Below are positions 44,081 to 53,600 of a stretch of 58,062 nt of DNA, piece after piece. A program made the translations under genes and the position numbers. The stretch spans positions 1 to 58,062 of the forward strand of contig DASRCB010000417.1 of NCBI GenBank assembly GCA_035653295.1, read 5' to 3'. The first letter of the stretch is position 1; the number at the start of each line of letters is the position of its first letter. The DNA comes from DASRCB01 sp035653295. Its GTDB lineage: Bacteria; Acidobacteriota; Terriglobia; Bryobacterales; Bryobacteraceae. Under the pieces are notes generated by a model, which saw only the letters and a program-made list of their open reading frames with translations, did not search any database and was not told the origin of the DNA.

Positions 44081-45201
44081 TGATTCCTCCGGTAATTACC
44101 CTTGCGCTGCGCCTGCTGATTGGCCATGTCGCGCGGCGGCTGCGTGGTCATGCTGGTGCCTTCCGGCTGCAGCGTGCCCTGGCCTTCGTTGGCCTGCGAC
44201 CCTCCTCGCGACGAGCCCTCCGTCTGACCGGTCTGCCTGGAGCTGATGATGCCGCTCTTTCGGCCGGACAGCGATTTCACGTACTCGATCAACTGAAGAA
44301 TCCCCTCCTCGCTTACCTGTCCCTGGAAGGTGGGCATGATATCGGGCTGGAAGCCGGCCACGATCTTGGCGTTCGGATTGACGATGGATTCCCGCACATA
44401 CGCGTCATCGGCCACCACCGTGCGCCCGTCCGACAGCAGCACGCGGGAGCCGTACACGCCGCGCAGATTCGGACAGCGGCCCTGCTCGTCGAGAAGATGA
44501 CAGGTGCTGCAGCCGAGCTGCTGGAACAGCTTTTCGCCCTGGGACGCCATCGATCCTTCGCCGCCGCCGCCGCTCAACCAGTTCTCGTAGTCGCGGGGGT
44601 TCATCACCGTGACCCAGCCGATCATGCCGGAATGCTCCGTGCCGCAGTATTCGGCGCAAAACAGATGATAGCGGCCCGGCTTCGTCGCTGTAAACCACAT
44701 GTCGTTATAATGGCCCGGAACCACGTCGCGCTTCAGGCGGAAGGCGGGCACGAAAAAGCTGTGGATCACGTCCTCGGAAGCCATGGTCAGGCGAATGGCG
44801 CGGCCCACGGGCACGTGCATCTCGTTGATCTCGCGGGTGCCATTGGGATACTGCACCTTCCACATCCACTGCTTCGCCACGACGTAGATGTTCATCGCAT
44901 TGGCCGGCGGGTTCTGGTTGTCGAAGAACATGTACGTGCCCCAGAAGAAGAACGTCAGCATGACGATGAAGGGCAGCACCGACCACGCGATCTCCAGCCG
45001 CAGCGAGCCGTGGATCGGCTTCGGCACCTCGTGCGGGGAGCGCTGCCGGTATTTTATGGCGAACGTGAACACGCCCACGAAGATAAGGACGGTCATCACG
45101 ATGCTGACCGCGCACAGGTACCACCACAGCGCGTCGTACCCCCGCGCGGCCGTGGAAGCCTGGGCGGGGAGCCACTCGAATCCGGAGGCGGCGGCCTGCA
45201 T
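44077..45201 (-). CDS. coxB: Cytochrome c oxidase subunit II with fused cytochrome c domain
   Basis: The 374-residue protein has two membrane helices (about 25-47 and 70-92) and a periplasmic cupredoxin with the CuA ligands His147, Cys182, Glu184, Cys186, His190 and Met193 (CAEYCGTEHSGM). A C-terminal cytochrome c domain carries the heme motif CSTCH (231-235) and the distal Met of PDIMPTFQG. The fusion defines a caa3-type oxidase. A Gln/Gly/Ser-rich tail of about 55 residues follows. Its ATG overlaps the SCO stop (TGATG). Confidence 0.96.
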
Positions 45202-46001
45202 CAGACGCGCCTCCCGCGCTTCTCACGGCGAATGTTCAGGACGATGAACGCGCCCAGACAGAACACCGTGGCGCAACCGGCAACACGAAGTGAGTTCACG
45301 ATGGCGAATCCATATTTCCCGTTCTTCGGGTCGTAGTGATAGCAGTACAGGATGATTTCTTCGGCCAGATTGCCGATTTTGTGATCGGAGGCGTCCATAA
45401 GCCCCCAGCGCAGATCCCGCGCATTGTAAGCCACGCCGTAGAAGTAGCGCGACAGGCGTCCTTCCGGTGTGGCCACCACGATGGCGCTGGCGTGGGCCCA
45501 CTGCTTCTGTCGCGGATCCCAGCGGTAGTTGAATCCCACGGCGTCGGTCACCTGATGGATGGCGTCTTCTTTGCCGGTGAGGAAATGCCAGCCGTTGTCG
45601 AAGGCGGGATGGTTGAACTTGCGGAGATAATTCTCGCGCTTGGCCTGCGCCAGGTCGGGCGTCTCCCGGGGGTCGAAACTCAGCGCGATCACTTCAAAAT
45701 CCTTTCCCGGGTCGAGCCTCACCCGCTGCAGACTGCTGGTGAGTCCACTCAGCACGAGATTGCAGAGCATGGGGCAGCGATAATAGACAAGCGCCAGGAT
45801 CACAGGCTTGCCATGGAAATACTGGCCCAGCCGCACGCTCTGCCCGGATTCGTCGGTGAAGCGCGCTTCCAGCGGCAGCTGTGAGTCCAGCTTCTGTTCG
45901 ATACCCACACCCTTGAGCATCGCCGGCACGCCGAGCTGCGGCCCCTGGGCGAACGCCATCGCGGTGGTGAGTATCGGGATGATAGTGCAAAATGCCTTCA
46001 C
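45201..46001 (-). CDS. SCO1/SenC-type copper chaperone
   Basis: The 266-residue thioredoxin-fold protein has an N-terminal signal segment (AFCTIIPILTTAMAFAQ), the copper motif RCPMLC (Cys76 and Cys80) and His170 in WAHASAIVV. A C-terminal membrane helix is also present (VNSLRVAGCATVFCLGAFIVLNI), less usual for SCO proteins. It probably loads copper into the CuA site of the CoxB protein encoded next. The start is GTG at 46001 with AGGG upstream, one base after the stop of the preceding gene. Longer frames to 46274 lie inside that gene and are rejected. Confidence 0.9.
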   Translation of the reverse strand: MKAFCTIIPILTTAMAFAQGPQLGVPAMLKGVGIEQKLDSQLPLEARFTDESGQSVRLGQYFHGKPVILALVYYRCPMLCNLVLSGLTSSLQRVRLDPGKDFEVIALSFDPRETPDLAQAKRENYLRKFNHPAFDNGWHFLTGKEDAIHQVTDAVGFNYRWDPRQKQWAHASAIVVATPEGRLSRYFYGVAYNARDLRWGLMDASDHKIGNLAEEIILYCYHYDPKNGKYGFAIVNSLRVAGCATVFCLGAFIVLNIRREKRGRRV

Positions 46002-46002
46002 G

Positions 46003-46440
46003 TTAATACCCTGAATTCTTCGGCGATCCCTTTCCCTGCGGAGCGGCGGGCGGCAGTGTTCCGCCGGCATTCTGGAGTCCGCGCTGCAGCAGGAGATCCA
46101 TCGCGCGGTCGATCGGAATGTGAATCGTGCCCGTCTGCGCGTCCAGACCGTAGCTGCCCAGCACCTGATTCTCGTGACGGCGCAGATTTTCGAGCTGCAC
46201 CCATGGCTGCTCCTGCAGCCGCGGCTCAGGGGGAAGCGTACTGGGATTGGCCATGTTGGAAAGCCGCGGCCCACGGCCAGTGGTGGCGTGCAAAATGCGG
46301 AACATGGCTACCATGAGCGCGCAGGTCACCACCACGCACAGGGCGAGGACGACGATCGATCCGATAATCATCCGTATACTCGCTTCGGAGTGCTCGTAAC
46401 CTGCCGACGGATGCGGCGTCTTCTCAACCGTTTCGGCCAT
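46003..46440 (-). CDS. Small membrane protein of the ACIII-caa3 operon, unassigned
   Basis: The 145-residue protein has a short cytoplasmic start (MAETVEKTPHPSAGYEHSEA), one membrane helix (IIGSIVVLALCVVVTCALMVAMF) and a Pro/Gln/Gly-rich periplasmic tail (LPPEPRLQEQPWVQLENLRR, VLGSYGLDAQTGTIHIPIDR). I do not recognise a named family, though proteins with a WVQLENLRRHE-like segment followed by a VxSYGxxDxxxGxxxIPIDRAM-like segment accompany such operons as I recall. ATG 46440 has GGGAG at good distance and overlaps the actF stop. Its place between actF and sco suggests a linker or assembly subunit. Confidence 0.85.
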   Translation of the reverse strand: MAETVEKTPHPSAGYEHSEASIRMIIGSIVVLALCVVVTCALMVAMFRILHATTGRGPRLSNMANPSTLPPEPRLQEQPWVQLENLRRHENQVLGSYGLDAQTGTIHIPIDRAMDLLLQRGLQNAGGTLPPAAPQGKGSPKNSGY

Positions 46441-47653
46441 AGCCAAGCTCCCTGATTCCCGGAGTGTCCTGAATGACGTGCGTTTCCAGTTCGTGATAAC
46501 CCAGCCGCGGATCGTTCAGCGGCAGCAGCGGCCGCGCTTTCAGGCGGTAGAGGAAGAACCAGAGCCACACGCCGCCGAGTCCAATCGGCGCCACGACGTC
46601 GGTCCACGTGAAGAAGTACGGCTGCCGCAGGCCGGGCATACTGACCCAGTACACGTCGATCAGCCTCACGAAAACCATCCACACCGCGACCAGATACAGC
46701 AGCCGCGGATTTTTCTTGACGAACCGCATCAGCAGAATGAAAAACGGCACGCAGAAGTGGAAAATCGAAACGAACCACGCCACTCCGCCCCAAACCCCGT
46801 TAAATCGCTTCAGATACCAGGAGATCTCCTCGGGCAGGTTGCCGCTCCAGATGATCAGGAACTGCGAGAACGAGGTGTAGGCCCACAGCATGGTAAAGGC
46901 CAGCATCAGGTTGCCGAGATCGTGGTACTGCTGGATCTTTACCAGACCGGCGAATGGCTTCCACGACTGCATGAGGTACAGAAGGATCACGCAGAACGAG
47001 AACGCCTGCAGCATCTGTCCAACGAGGAACATGGCGCCATACATGGTCGAAAACCATTCCGGCTCAATGGACATGATCCAGTCGAAGAACGCGAACGTGC
47101 CGGTGAGAGTAAACAGGATCAGATACGGCGCGCTGAACCGGCGCATGCGCACGAAGATCCCCGGATCCGGCGCCCGGTCCTGCTCGTTGCCGAGGGCGCG
47201 CAGCCGCCACGCGGCGATGCCCATAATGGCGAAGTAAATCAGCGCCCGAACCACCCAGAAGGGAATGTTCAGGTAGGAGTGCTTGATGTGGACCGATGGA
47301 TGGGCGGCGGCCCAGTTCGGGTCCGTCCAGACGTAGAGGGTGCGCACGCCCAGAAGAACGGGGATCAGGCCGATGAACGTGATCGGAATGGTGCTGGCGG
47401 CGGCCTCCGCGATGCGCCGGATCACCACGCCCCAGTTGCCGCCTACCACGTTGTGCATCAGCAGGACACCGAGGCTTCCGATCACCATCCCGTTCCAGTA
47501 CAGGTAGGCGAACAGCCACGACTGGAAGAACGCTTTCTGGTTGAGGAACAGCTGCACGATACAAAGCGCTACGCCGATGGCGCCCACCACGAGCGCCATG
47601 CGCTGGATGCGGTCTATATTGGCGCGCAGCGTTTCCGGGATGGCTGGGGTCAC
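46424..47653 (-). CDS. actF: Alternative Complex III subunit ActF (quinol-binding membrane subunit)
   Basis: The 409-residue protein has about ten membrane helices (IGVALCIVQLFLNQKAFFQS, AYLYWNGMVIGSLGVLLMHN, FFDWIMSIEPEWFSTMYGAM, LAFTMLWAYTSFSQFLIIWSGNLPEEI, VDVYWVSMPG-like DVYWVSMPGL). The FDWIMSIEPEWFSTMYG and WAYTSFSQFLIIWSGN segments are hallmarks of ActF/ActC-like NrfD relatives. ActF lies with ActC in the membrane arm of ACIII. The start is GTG at 47653, overlapping the actE stop (GTGA). Confidence 0.94.
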   Translation of the reverse strand: MTPAIPETLRANIDRIQRMALVVGAIGVALCIVQLFLNQKAFFQSWLFAYLYWNGMVIGSLGVLLMHNVVGGNWGVVIRRIAEAAASTIPITFIGLIPVLLGVRTLYVWTDPNWAAAHPSVHIKHSYLNIPFWVVRALIYFAIMGIAAWRLRALGNEQDRAPDPGIFVRMRRFSAPYLILFTLTGTFAFFDWIMSIEPEWFSTMYGAMFLVGQMLQAFSFCVILLYLMQSWKPFAGLVKIQQYHDLGNLMLAFTMLWAYTSFSQFLIIWSGNLPEEISWYLKRFNGVWGGVAWFVSIFHFCVPFFILLMRFVKKNPRLLYLVAVWMVFVRLIDVYWVSMPGLRQPYFFTWTDVVAPIGLGGVWLWFFLYRLKARPLLPLNDPRLGYHELETHVIQDTPGIRELGYGRNG

Positions 47654-48615
47654 TGGTTCGCTCCTGTGTCGATGGCCGACTGTACCGGTTCATGCGGCGC
47701 GGTTTGTCCGTAAACGGCGGTGTTTCGCGGCTGGCCAGGCCCGCGCGGCGCATTGGCGATGGCGCTGAACGGAACGGCCGGCGGAATCTCGCCGGAGAAC
47801 GGGCTGGGCATCTCGTGTGGGCCCAAAACGGACTGCGGCGGAGGCGCCGCCGGGCTGAGGCCGGTTTGCCCACTGATCTGGCCGGGCAACTGATACGGAT
47901 ATTTTTCGGGCTCCGGAGTCTCGTTCGCCGCGGTGGTCAGGTGCGCACGCTCCTCCGCCGGAACATCGGCCATGGTGGCGTTCTGGCTCAGCTGGAGAGC
48001 GCGGATGTAGGCAATGATGCGCCAGCGGTCATCCACGTCCACGCGCGAGGCGTAGGATGCCATAGCGCCGTAGCCGTTGGTGATCACATCGAAGAAGTGG
48101 CCGACGGGAGCGTTGCGCAGGCGGGGGATGTGATACGAGGGTGGCTGGCGGAGACCACGCTTCACAATCAGGCCGTTGCCGTCGCCGATCCGGCTGTGGC
48201 AGGGCGAACAATAAATGTTGAAGCGATCCATGCCGCGCACCAGATCGTCGTGCGTGATTGGAATGGGGAACGCGGTCACATCCGCGCCGTTTACTTTCCC
48301 GCTGTAGTGCGCGCTGTCAATGCGCAGATACCCGCGCGGGACCGTGTCTTCCACCATGGGCCGCTCCGAGCGATGGTCGTCAAAGAACTCGCTTTGCGCC
48401 AGCGGCTTGTATTTGGGCTGATCCTGCATGTCGCGGCGGCAGCCAGCGAGCGCGAGGGCGAGGGCGCCGATCGCCGCCGCCTGGAGGACAAGTTTTTTGT
48501 GGGGCAGGCTCTCAGCCTGCGGCGGCTTCTCAAGCCGCCCTGTTCGGTTGTCATTGCCGAGGCGGGCTACGAGCCCGCCGCACCCCGAGAGCCTGGCCCA
48601 CACGTTATTTGTCAA
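47650..48615 (-). CDS. actE: Alternative Complex III monoheme cytochrome c subunit ActE, with repeat-derived N-terminus
   Basis: The mature part is a lipoprotein: the signal KKLVLQAAAIGALALALAGC ends in a lipobox with Cys59. A cytochrome c domain follows with CSPCH (136-140), GDGNGLIVKRGLRQPP and NGYGAMASYASRV, then a Pro-rich tail. ActE passes electrons from the ACIII core towards the oxidase. The best start is TTG at 48615, with GAGGTG nine bases upstream and a short overlap with the actD stop. About 26 of the first 38 residues are then encoded by a three-hairpin repeat. A later non-ATG start near the lipoprotein signal is possible. Confidence 0.88.
   Translation of the reverse strand: MTNNVWARLSGCGGLVARLGNDNRTGRLEKPPQAESLPHKKLVLQAAAIGALALALAGCRRDMQDQPKYKPLAQSEFFDDHRSERPMVEDTVPRGYLRIDSAHYSGKVNGADVTAFPIPITHDDLVRGMDRFNIYCSPCHSRIGDGNGLIVKRGLRQPPSYHIPRLRNAPVGHFFDVITNGYGAMASYASRVDVDDRWRIIAYIRALQLSQNATMADVPAEERAHLTTAANETPEPEKYPYQLPGQISGQTGLSPAAPPPQSVLGPHEMPSPFSGEIPPAVPFSAIANAPRGPGQPRNTAVYGQTAPHEPVQSAIDTGANQ
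48504..48578. repeat. Three-hairpin repeat inserted at the actD-actE junction
   Basis: Three perfect stems follow each other: GCAGGCT-CTC-AGCCTGC (48504-48520), GGCGGCTT-CTC-AAGCCGCC (48521-48539) and GCGGGCT-ACG-AGCCCGC (48562-48578). Each has a seven or eight base stem and a three-base loop. The block interrupts an operon whose other junctions overlap or have short gaps, and in the actE frame it is translated. It resembles dispersed palindromic repeats of acidobacterial genomes. Confidence 0.75.
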
Positions 48616-49153
48616 CTTCGGTCACCTCGATGGGGCTCAGTTGCAGCAGGAAGAATTTCGTTTCTTCGCGGTCGAATTTCGGATCGTCGGCTTCGATGCA
48701 GAGGAAAAACCGGTCCTGCGAGGCGCGGTCGAATGCCGGGTTGTTGAATACCGGATGATACGGCTGCGGCAATCCATTCATGGCGAACATGGCAATCATT
48801 GCCGTCAAACCCGCCAGCAGGACGGTGCATTCGAACGTGATCGGGATGTACGCCGGCCAGGAGTTGAACGGGCGGCCGCCGACGTTCTCCGGGTACGCGA
48901 CCTTGGTGATCCACCACATCAGCCCGAAGCCGCCGCAGCATCCGCACAGGCCGGCAATAAGGACCGCGAGCGACACGTAGTGCTTGCGAAAACCAATGGC
49001 TTCCGCAAGACCCTCGATCGGCATGGGCGTGTATGCGTCCATGTTCCGGTAGCCTGCTTCGTAAGCCCGCTTCGAGGCCGCCAGCAGCGCCTCCGGGTCG
49101 GCGAACTCGGCCATCACTCCGTGTAATCCCTGGAAATCCCAATAGCTGCTCAT
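48605..49153 (-). CDS. actD: Alternative Complex III subunit ActD (DUF3341)
   Basis: The 182-residue protein matches DUF3341/ActD: GVMAEFADPEALLAASKRAY, AYTPMPIEGLAEAIGF, two membrane helices (SLAVLIAGLCGCCGGFGLMWW and ITFECTVLLAGLTAMIAMFA) and the C-terminal FFLCIEADDPKFDREETKFF. ActD is a peripheral membrane-anchored subunit of ACIII. It begins 12 bases after actC and ends inside the start region of actE. Confidence 0.93.
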   Translation of the reverse strand: MSSYWDFQGLHGVMAEFADPEALLAASKRAYEAGYRNMDAYTPMPIEGLAEAIGFRKHYVSLAVLIAGLCGCCGGFGLMWWITKVAYPENVGGRPFNSWPAYIPITFECTVLLAGLTAMIAMFAMNGLPQPYHPVFNNPAFDRASQDRFFLCIEADDPKFDREETKFFLLQLSPIEVTEVDK

Positions 49154-49165
49154 TGCGAATCTCCG

Positions 49166-50596
49166 TTAATCCCCCTGCGCCGGGGCCATTTCCGGCGAAT
49201 GATGCGGACCGCCGCTGAGGTGATGCACCACTTCGCGCTCCTCGAAGATGGAGATCGACGGGAGGAAGCGCACGAACAGCCACATCAGCGTGGAGAAGAA
49301 GCCAAGCGTGCCGACGAACACCGCCCAATCCCAGACCGTTGGGTAGTACATGCCCCAGGAGGACGGCAGGAAGTCGCGATGGAGGCTGACCACGACGATC
49401 ACAAAGCGCTCCAGCCACATGCCCACGTTCACCACCAGCGAAAGCAGCCAGACCATCAGCAGGTTCAGACGCACGCGCCGGATCCACAGCAGTTGTGGAA
49501 TGGCGATATTGCAGGTGATGAGCATGGCGTACGACCAGCCGTACGGGCCGGTGATGCGATTCCAGTACATGAACCGCTCATAGGGGTTGCCGCTGTACCA
49601 CGAGATGAACGCCTCCATGGCGTAACCATAAGCGACGATCAGACCGGTACCGAGCATCACCTTGGCGCAGCACTCGACGTGGCGCATGGTGATGAGGTCT
49701 TCCAGATGGAACCATTTGCGCGCGGGGATGATCAGCGTCAGCACCATGGCGAAGCCGGAGTAAATGGCCCCGGCGACGAAGTAGGGCGGGAAGATCGTCG
49801 TGTGCCAGCCGGGCAGGATGCTGATCGCGAAGTCGAAGCTCACAACCGTGTGCACGGAGACGACCAGCGGCGTCGCCAGACCGCCCAGCAACAGGTAGGC
49901 CATCTGATAGCGCGACCAGTGTTTGGCCGAGCCGCGCCATCCCAGCGCGAGCATTCCGAAGATCACCTTCTGCCAGCGCTTCGTCGCTTTGTCGCGCATG
50001 GTGGCAAGGTCGGGCACGAGGCCGGTGTACCAGAACACCAGCGAAATGGTGCCGTATGTCGAAACGGCGAAAACGTCCCACACCAGCGGGCTGCGCGGCT
50101 GCGGCCATACCCACATCGAGGCCGGATACGGAAGCAGCCAGTAGAACAGCCACGGCCGGCCCAGGTGCAGAATCGGGAACATGCCCGCGCAAGCCACCGC
50201 GAACAGGGTCATCGCTTCGGAAAAGCGGTTGATCGACGTTCGCCAGTCCTGTTTCAGCAGCAGCAGAATGGCGGAGATGAGCGTGCCCGCGTGGCCGATA
50301 CCAATCCACCACACGAAGTTAACGATGGCAAACCCCCACGCCACGGGGATGATAATGCCCCAAACGCCGACGCCTTTGTAGAACAGCCACAGCGCGCCGA
50401 CCAGCAGGAGCTGCATGAACATGAACGATATGCCCAGGGCGTAGAACCAGGGCTTGTTGGTGCGGCGCAGCGGCCAGAAAACCGTGTTGGTGATGCGCTC
50501 GGTGACGGTGAGGAAATTGTGTCCGGGGCCGATTACAGTGTCCGGGCCGGGGTCCACGGCCGGCGGCATCGGTTTGTCGAGTTGGTCGATTCTCAC
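49166..50596 (-). CDS. actC: Alternative Complex III NrfD-like membrane subunit ActC
   Basis: The 476-residue protein has about ten helices of the NrfD/PsrC family (WIGIGHAGTLISAILLLLKQDW, AGMFPILHLGRPWLFYWLLPYP, WEVFAVSTYG-like WDVFAVSTYGTISLVFWY, MHTVVSFDFA-like HTVVSFDFAISILPGWHTTI, FGMLALGWRGSAKHW). It forms the quinol-oxidising half of the ACIII membrane arm with ActF. The start is GTG at 50596, four bases after the actB stop; AGGCTGACCAG lies upstream. Confidence 0.95.
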   Translation of the reverse strand: MRIDQLDKPMPPAVDPGPDTVIGPGHNFLTVTERITNTVFWPLRRTNKPWFYALGISFMFMQLLLVGALWLFYKGVGVWGIIIPVAWGFAIVNFVWWIGIGHAGTLISAILLLLKQDWRTSINRFSEAMTLFAVACAGMFPILHLGRPWLFYWLLPYPASMWVWPQPRSPLVWDVFAVSTYGTISLVFWYTGLVPDLATMRDKATKRWQKVIFGMLALGWRGSAKHWSRYQMAYLLLGGLATPLVVSVHTVVSFDFAISILPGWHTTIFPPYFVAGAIYSGFAMVLTLIIPARKWFHLEDLITMRHVECCAKVMLGTGLIVAYGYAMEAFISWYSGNPYERFMYWNRITGPYGWSYAMLITCNIAIPQLLWIRRVRLNLLMVWLLSLVVNVGMWLERFVIVVVSLHRDFLPSSWGMYYPTVWDWAVFVGTLGFFSTLMWLFVRFLPSISIFEEREVVHHLSGGPHHSPEMAPAQGD

Positions 50597-50600
50597 CTGG

Positions 50601-53600
50601 TCAGCCTTTCTCCAGCTCCGGATTGGGATTGCGCAGCCGCGCCAGATAGGTGGTCCGCGGGCGCGTGTTGAGGTCCTCCAGCAGCGAGTAATCGCGGATC
50701 TGAGCTTTTAACTGCGCCACCCGGCTGTGCGGGTCGTTGATGTCGCCGAAGACTATGGCATCGCCGGGGCAGGCCTGGGCGCAGGCCGGCGTGATCTCGC
50801 CATCGCGCACGCGCCGATCCTCTCGTTCGGCCAAAATTTTCGCGGACTGGATGCGCTGGATACAGTAAGTGCACTTCTCCATCACGCCGCGGCTGCGTAC
50901 GGTCACGTCCGGATTGCGCATTCCGTAAAGCGACTGCGTGTACCAGTCCGAATACAGCAGGAAGTTGAATCGGCGAACCTTGTACGGGCAGTTGTTGGAG
51001 CAATAGCGCGTGCCCACGCAGCGGTTGTAGACCATCTGGTTCAGGCCTTCCGCGCTGTGCACCGTGGCGCCCACCGGACACACGACCTCGCAGGGCGCGT
51101 TCTCGCAATGCATGCAGGTGACAGGCTGGAAGAAGACCTCCGGGTCGTCCACCCCGCCGTGGAAATAACGGTCGACGCGGATCCAGCCCATCCAGCGGCC
51201 CTTCCCTGTCTCCTCCATGCCGACCACGGGAATGTTGTTCTCGGCGTAGCAGGCGATGGTGCATGTGACGCATCCGATGCAGGTGTTGAGGTCGATGGAC
51301 ATGCCCCACTTGTACCCTTCGTAGTGGTAGTCGGGGTACAGCGTGTCCCAGCGCTGAATGACTTCTTCGGTGGCGAACCCGGGCTCCTTCTGAAACTCGG
51401 CGAGGGTGGCCACGCGCACCGGCTTCCGCTCTTCCATCGTTTGCGCGTGCTGAACGGTGGCGAGATTCCAGACGCCGCTTAATTTGCGCACCTGCGCGCC
51501 GGAGCCATGCCAGAGCGCATTCGTGGTGCGGAACTGATACATGTCCACGCCCAGGCCGGCGGAGATTTTGCCGCCGCCGGTGCGCCCGTACCCGAGAAAT
51601 GCGACCAGCGTGTCGTCGGCCTGACCTGGTTGCACCCAGGCGGGAGCCTTGACCTTCCTGCCGTTGTAGTCAATCTCGATCACGTCCATGCTGCCCACCC
51701 CGAGATGCTGCGCAGTTTTTGGACTGATCAGCACGGGGTTGGCCCAGGTGAGGCGCAACAGCGGCTTGGGCAGTTCCTGAAGCCAGCCGTTATTGGCGTA
51801 GCGCCCGTCGAAGATGGTCGGGTCGGGACGGAAGATGATTTCCAGACCGCCGCCGCCCTGTTGCTGCTGAGCGGGCATGCCGGCGGGAGCTTTCGCCGTG
51901 GCATTTGCCGCCGGCAACGCGGTGTTCGGAACCGTGCCGTTGTGAAGGCACACCTGCCACCACGCATCGAAGTTGCCGGCTCCGCTGTTGGCGGCCCAGT
52001 AACTCTTCACCAGGTCGTGCGCGGTGCGCTCGGATTCGCCGGCGAGGACCGAAAGCACCTCGGTGTATGTCTTGCCGCCGTAAAGCGGCTCGATCAGCGG
52101 CTGGATGACGGTGACCGTGCCGTCGTGGGCGCGAATGTCGCCCCAGCTTTCGAGGAAGTGCGCCTCGGGCACGTGCCAGTGGCAATACATGGCCGTCTCG
52201 TCGAGGTGCGTGGACACATGGACGCGCAGCTTCACCTTGTTCAGCGCGCCAATGAAGTTCAGGTCCGCCGGCGCGTTGTAGGCCGGGTTGCCGCCCAGAA
52301 TGATGAGCGTGTCCACCTGGCCGTTGAACATGTCGTTGACCAGTTCGCGAAGCGAAGCGATATGGTCCACGGGGTTCGCTTCCGGCGTGTCGGTATAGGT
52401 GACGGTGTTGCCGACAGCGCCGAGCGCCTGGTTCATCGCGTGCGCGAGCGCGTGGACAGCGGGCGTTTGGAATTCGCCAGGCACGACCAGGCACTTGCCC
52501 CGGTTCGCCTGCAGGTCTTTTGCGATGGCCGGGATCGCTGGATGGGCATTGCCGCCGGCCGCGGCCCCGCCTACGCCCACTGCCGCTGCCAGGGCTCGCG
52601 TGAAATCCTCGACCTCGCTGGCCTTTACTACGAAGCGATGATCGGCCATAGCGCCGGTGTTCGAGGGCGTCGGCTCGACCGCATACAGCCTGGGCTGCGT
52701 GACCTGATCGACCGGAATGCCGGACGCCTTCACCTGCGGCGGGAGTCCGTGCCCCGCAGTGTCGCGCTCGGCATGCGAAGAGGCCTGGTTGCGGAAGGGA
52801 GCGTCGGGGCCCGGCTGATAACCCTCCTGCAGGTTCTCCTTTGGCTGTTCCTTCTTCTGAACGTCGGTCATGACGTGCCGGCGCGAGGTGAAATCCTTCG
52901 CGTAGCGCACGCTGGCCGGACCGAGGCGGGTCAGGAAGTCGGAATCGAGTGAGACGATAACGTCCGCTTTTTCGAAATGGTACAGCGCATTGACGGGGCG
53001 GCCGAACGCCGCGGCTGTGCCAGCGTTCCCACCGGCGCGCGAGACGACCTCGTACTGGTGCCACTTCGCCTGCGGAAACGTCTTCTGAATAGTGTTCAGC
53101 AGATCCGCAGCGGTGGGGGATGCAACAGCTTCCGTGAGGATCCGCAGGCCCGCGCCTTTGCGGAGCGCGGCATTCGCCTTGGCGGACATGATCTCGGCCT
53201 TGCACTGCGCCCACGTGCCGATGTCGCCGTAATGCGTGACGGCGCGGGCCCGATCGGGATCCCAGAAATCAAGGACGGCGGCGTGTGCCCAGATGTTCGT
53301 CCGGCCGAGGCTCGTCGGATGGTCGGGGTTTCCTTCGATCTTGGTCGGGCGGCCGAGATGGCTTTCCACCAGAACGCCGAGACCCATGCCGCCCGAGGGC
53401 ATGGCGCTGGCAAAAAACAGGGGCTTGCCGGGGGTGAACTCCTCGGGCTGGCGCACGTAGGGGACGATCAGCTCGCGGGGTTGTTTCGTGCAGGCGCTCA
53501 GGCCGGCAAGGGCGAAAGAGGCGCCCATGAGCTTCAGAACGTTGCGCCGGTTGGCAGGCTTCAGCCACTCCTCGGACCGATCGGCGAACTCGTCCTCGAC

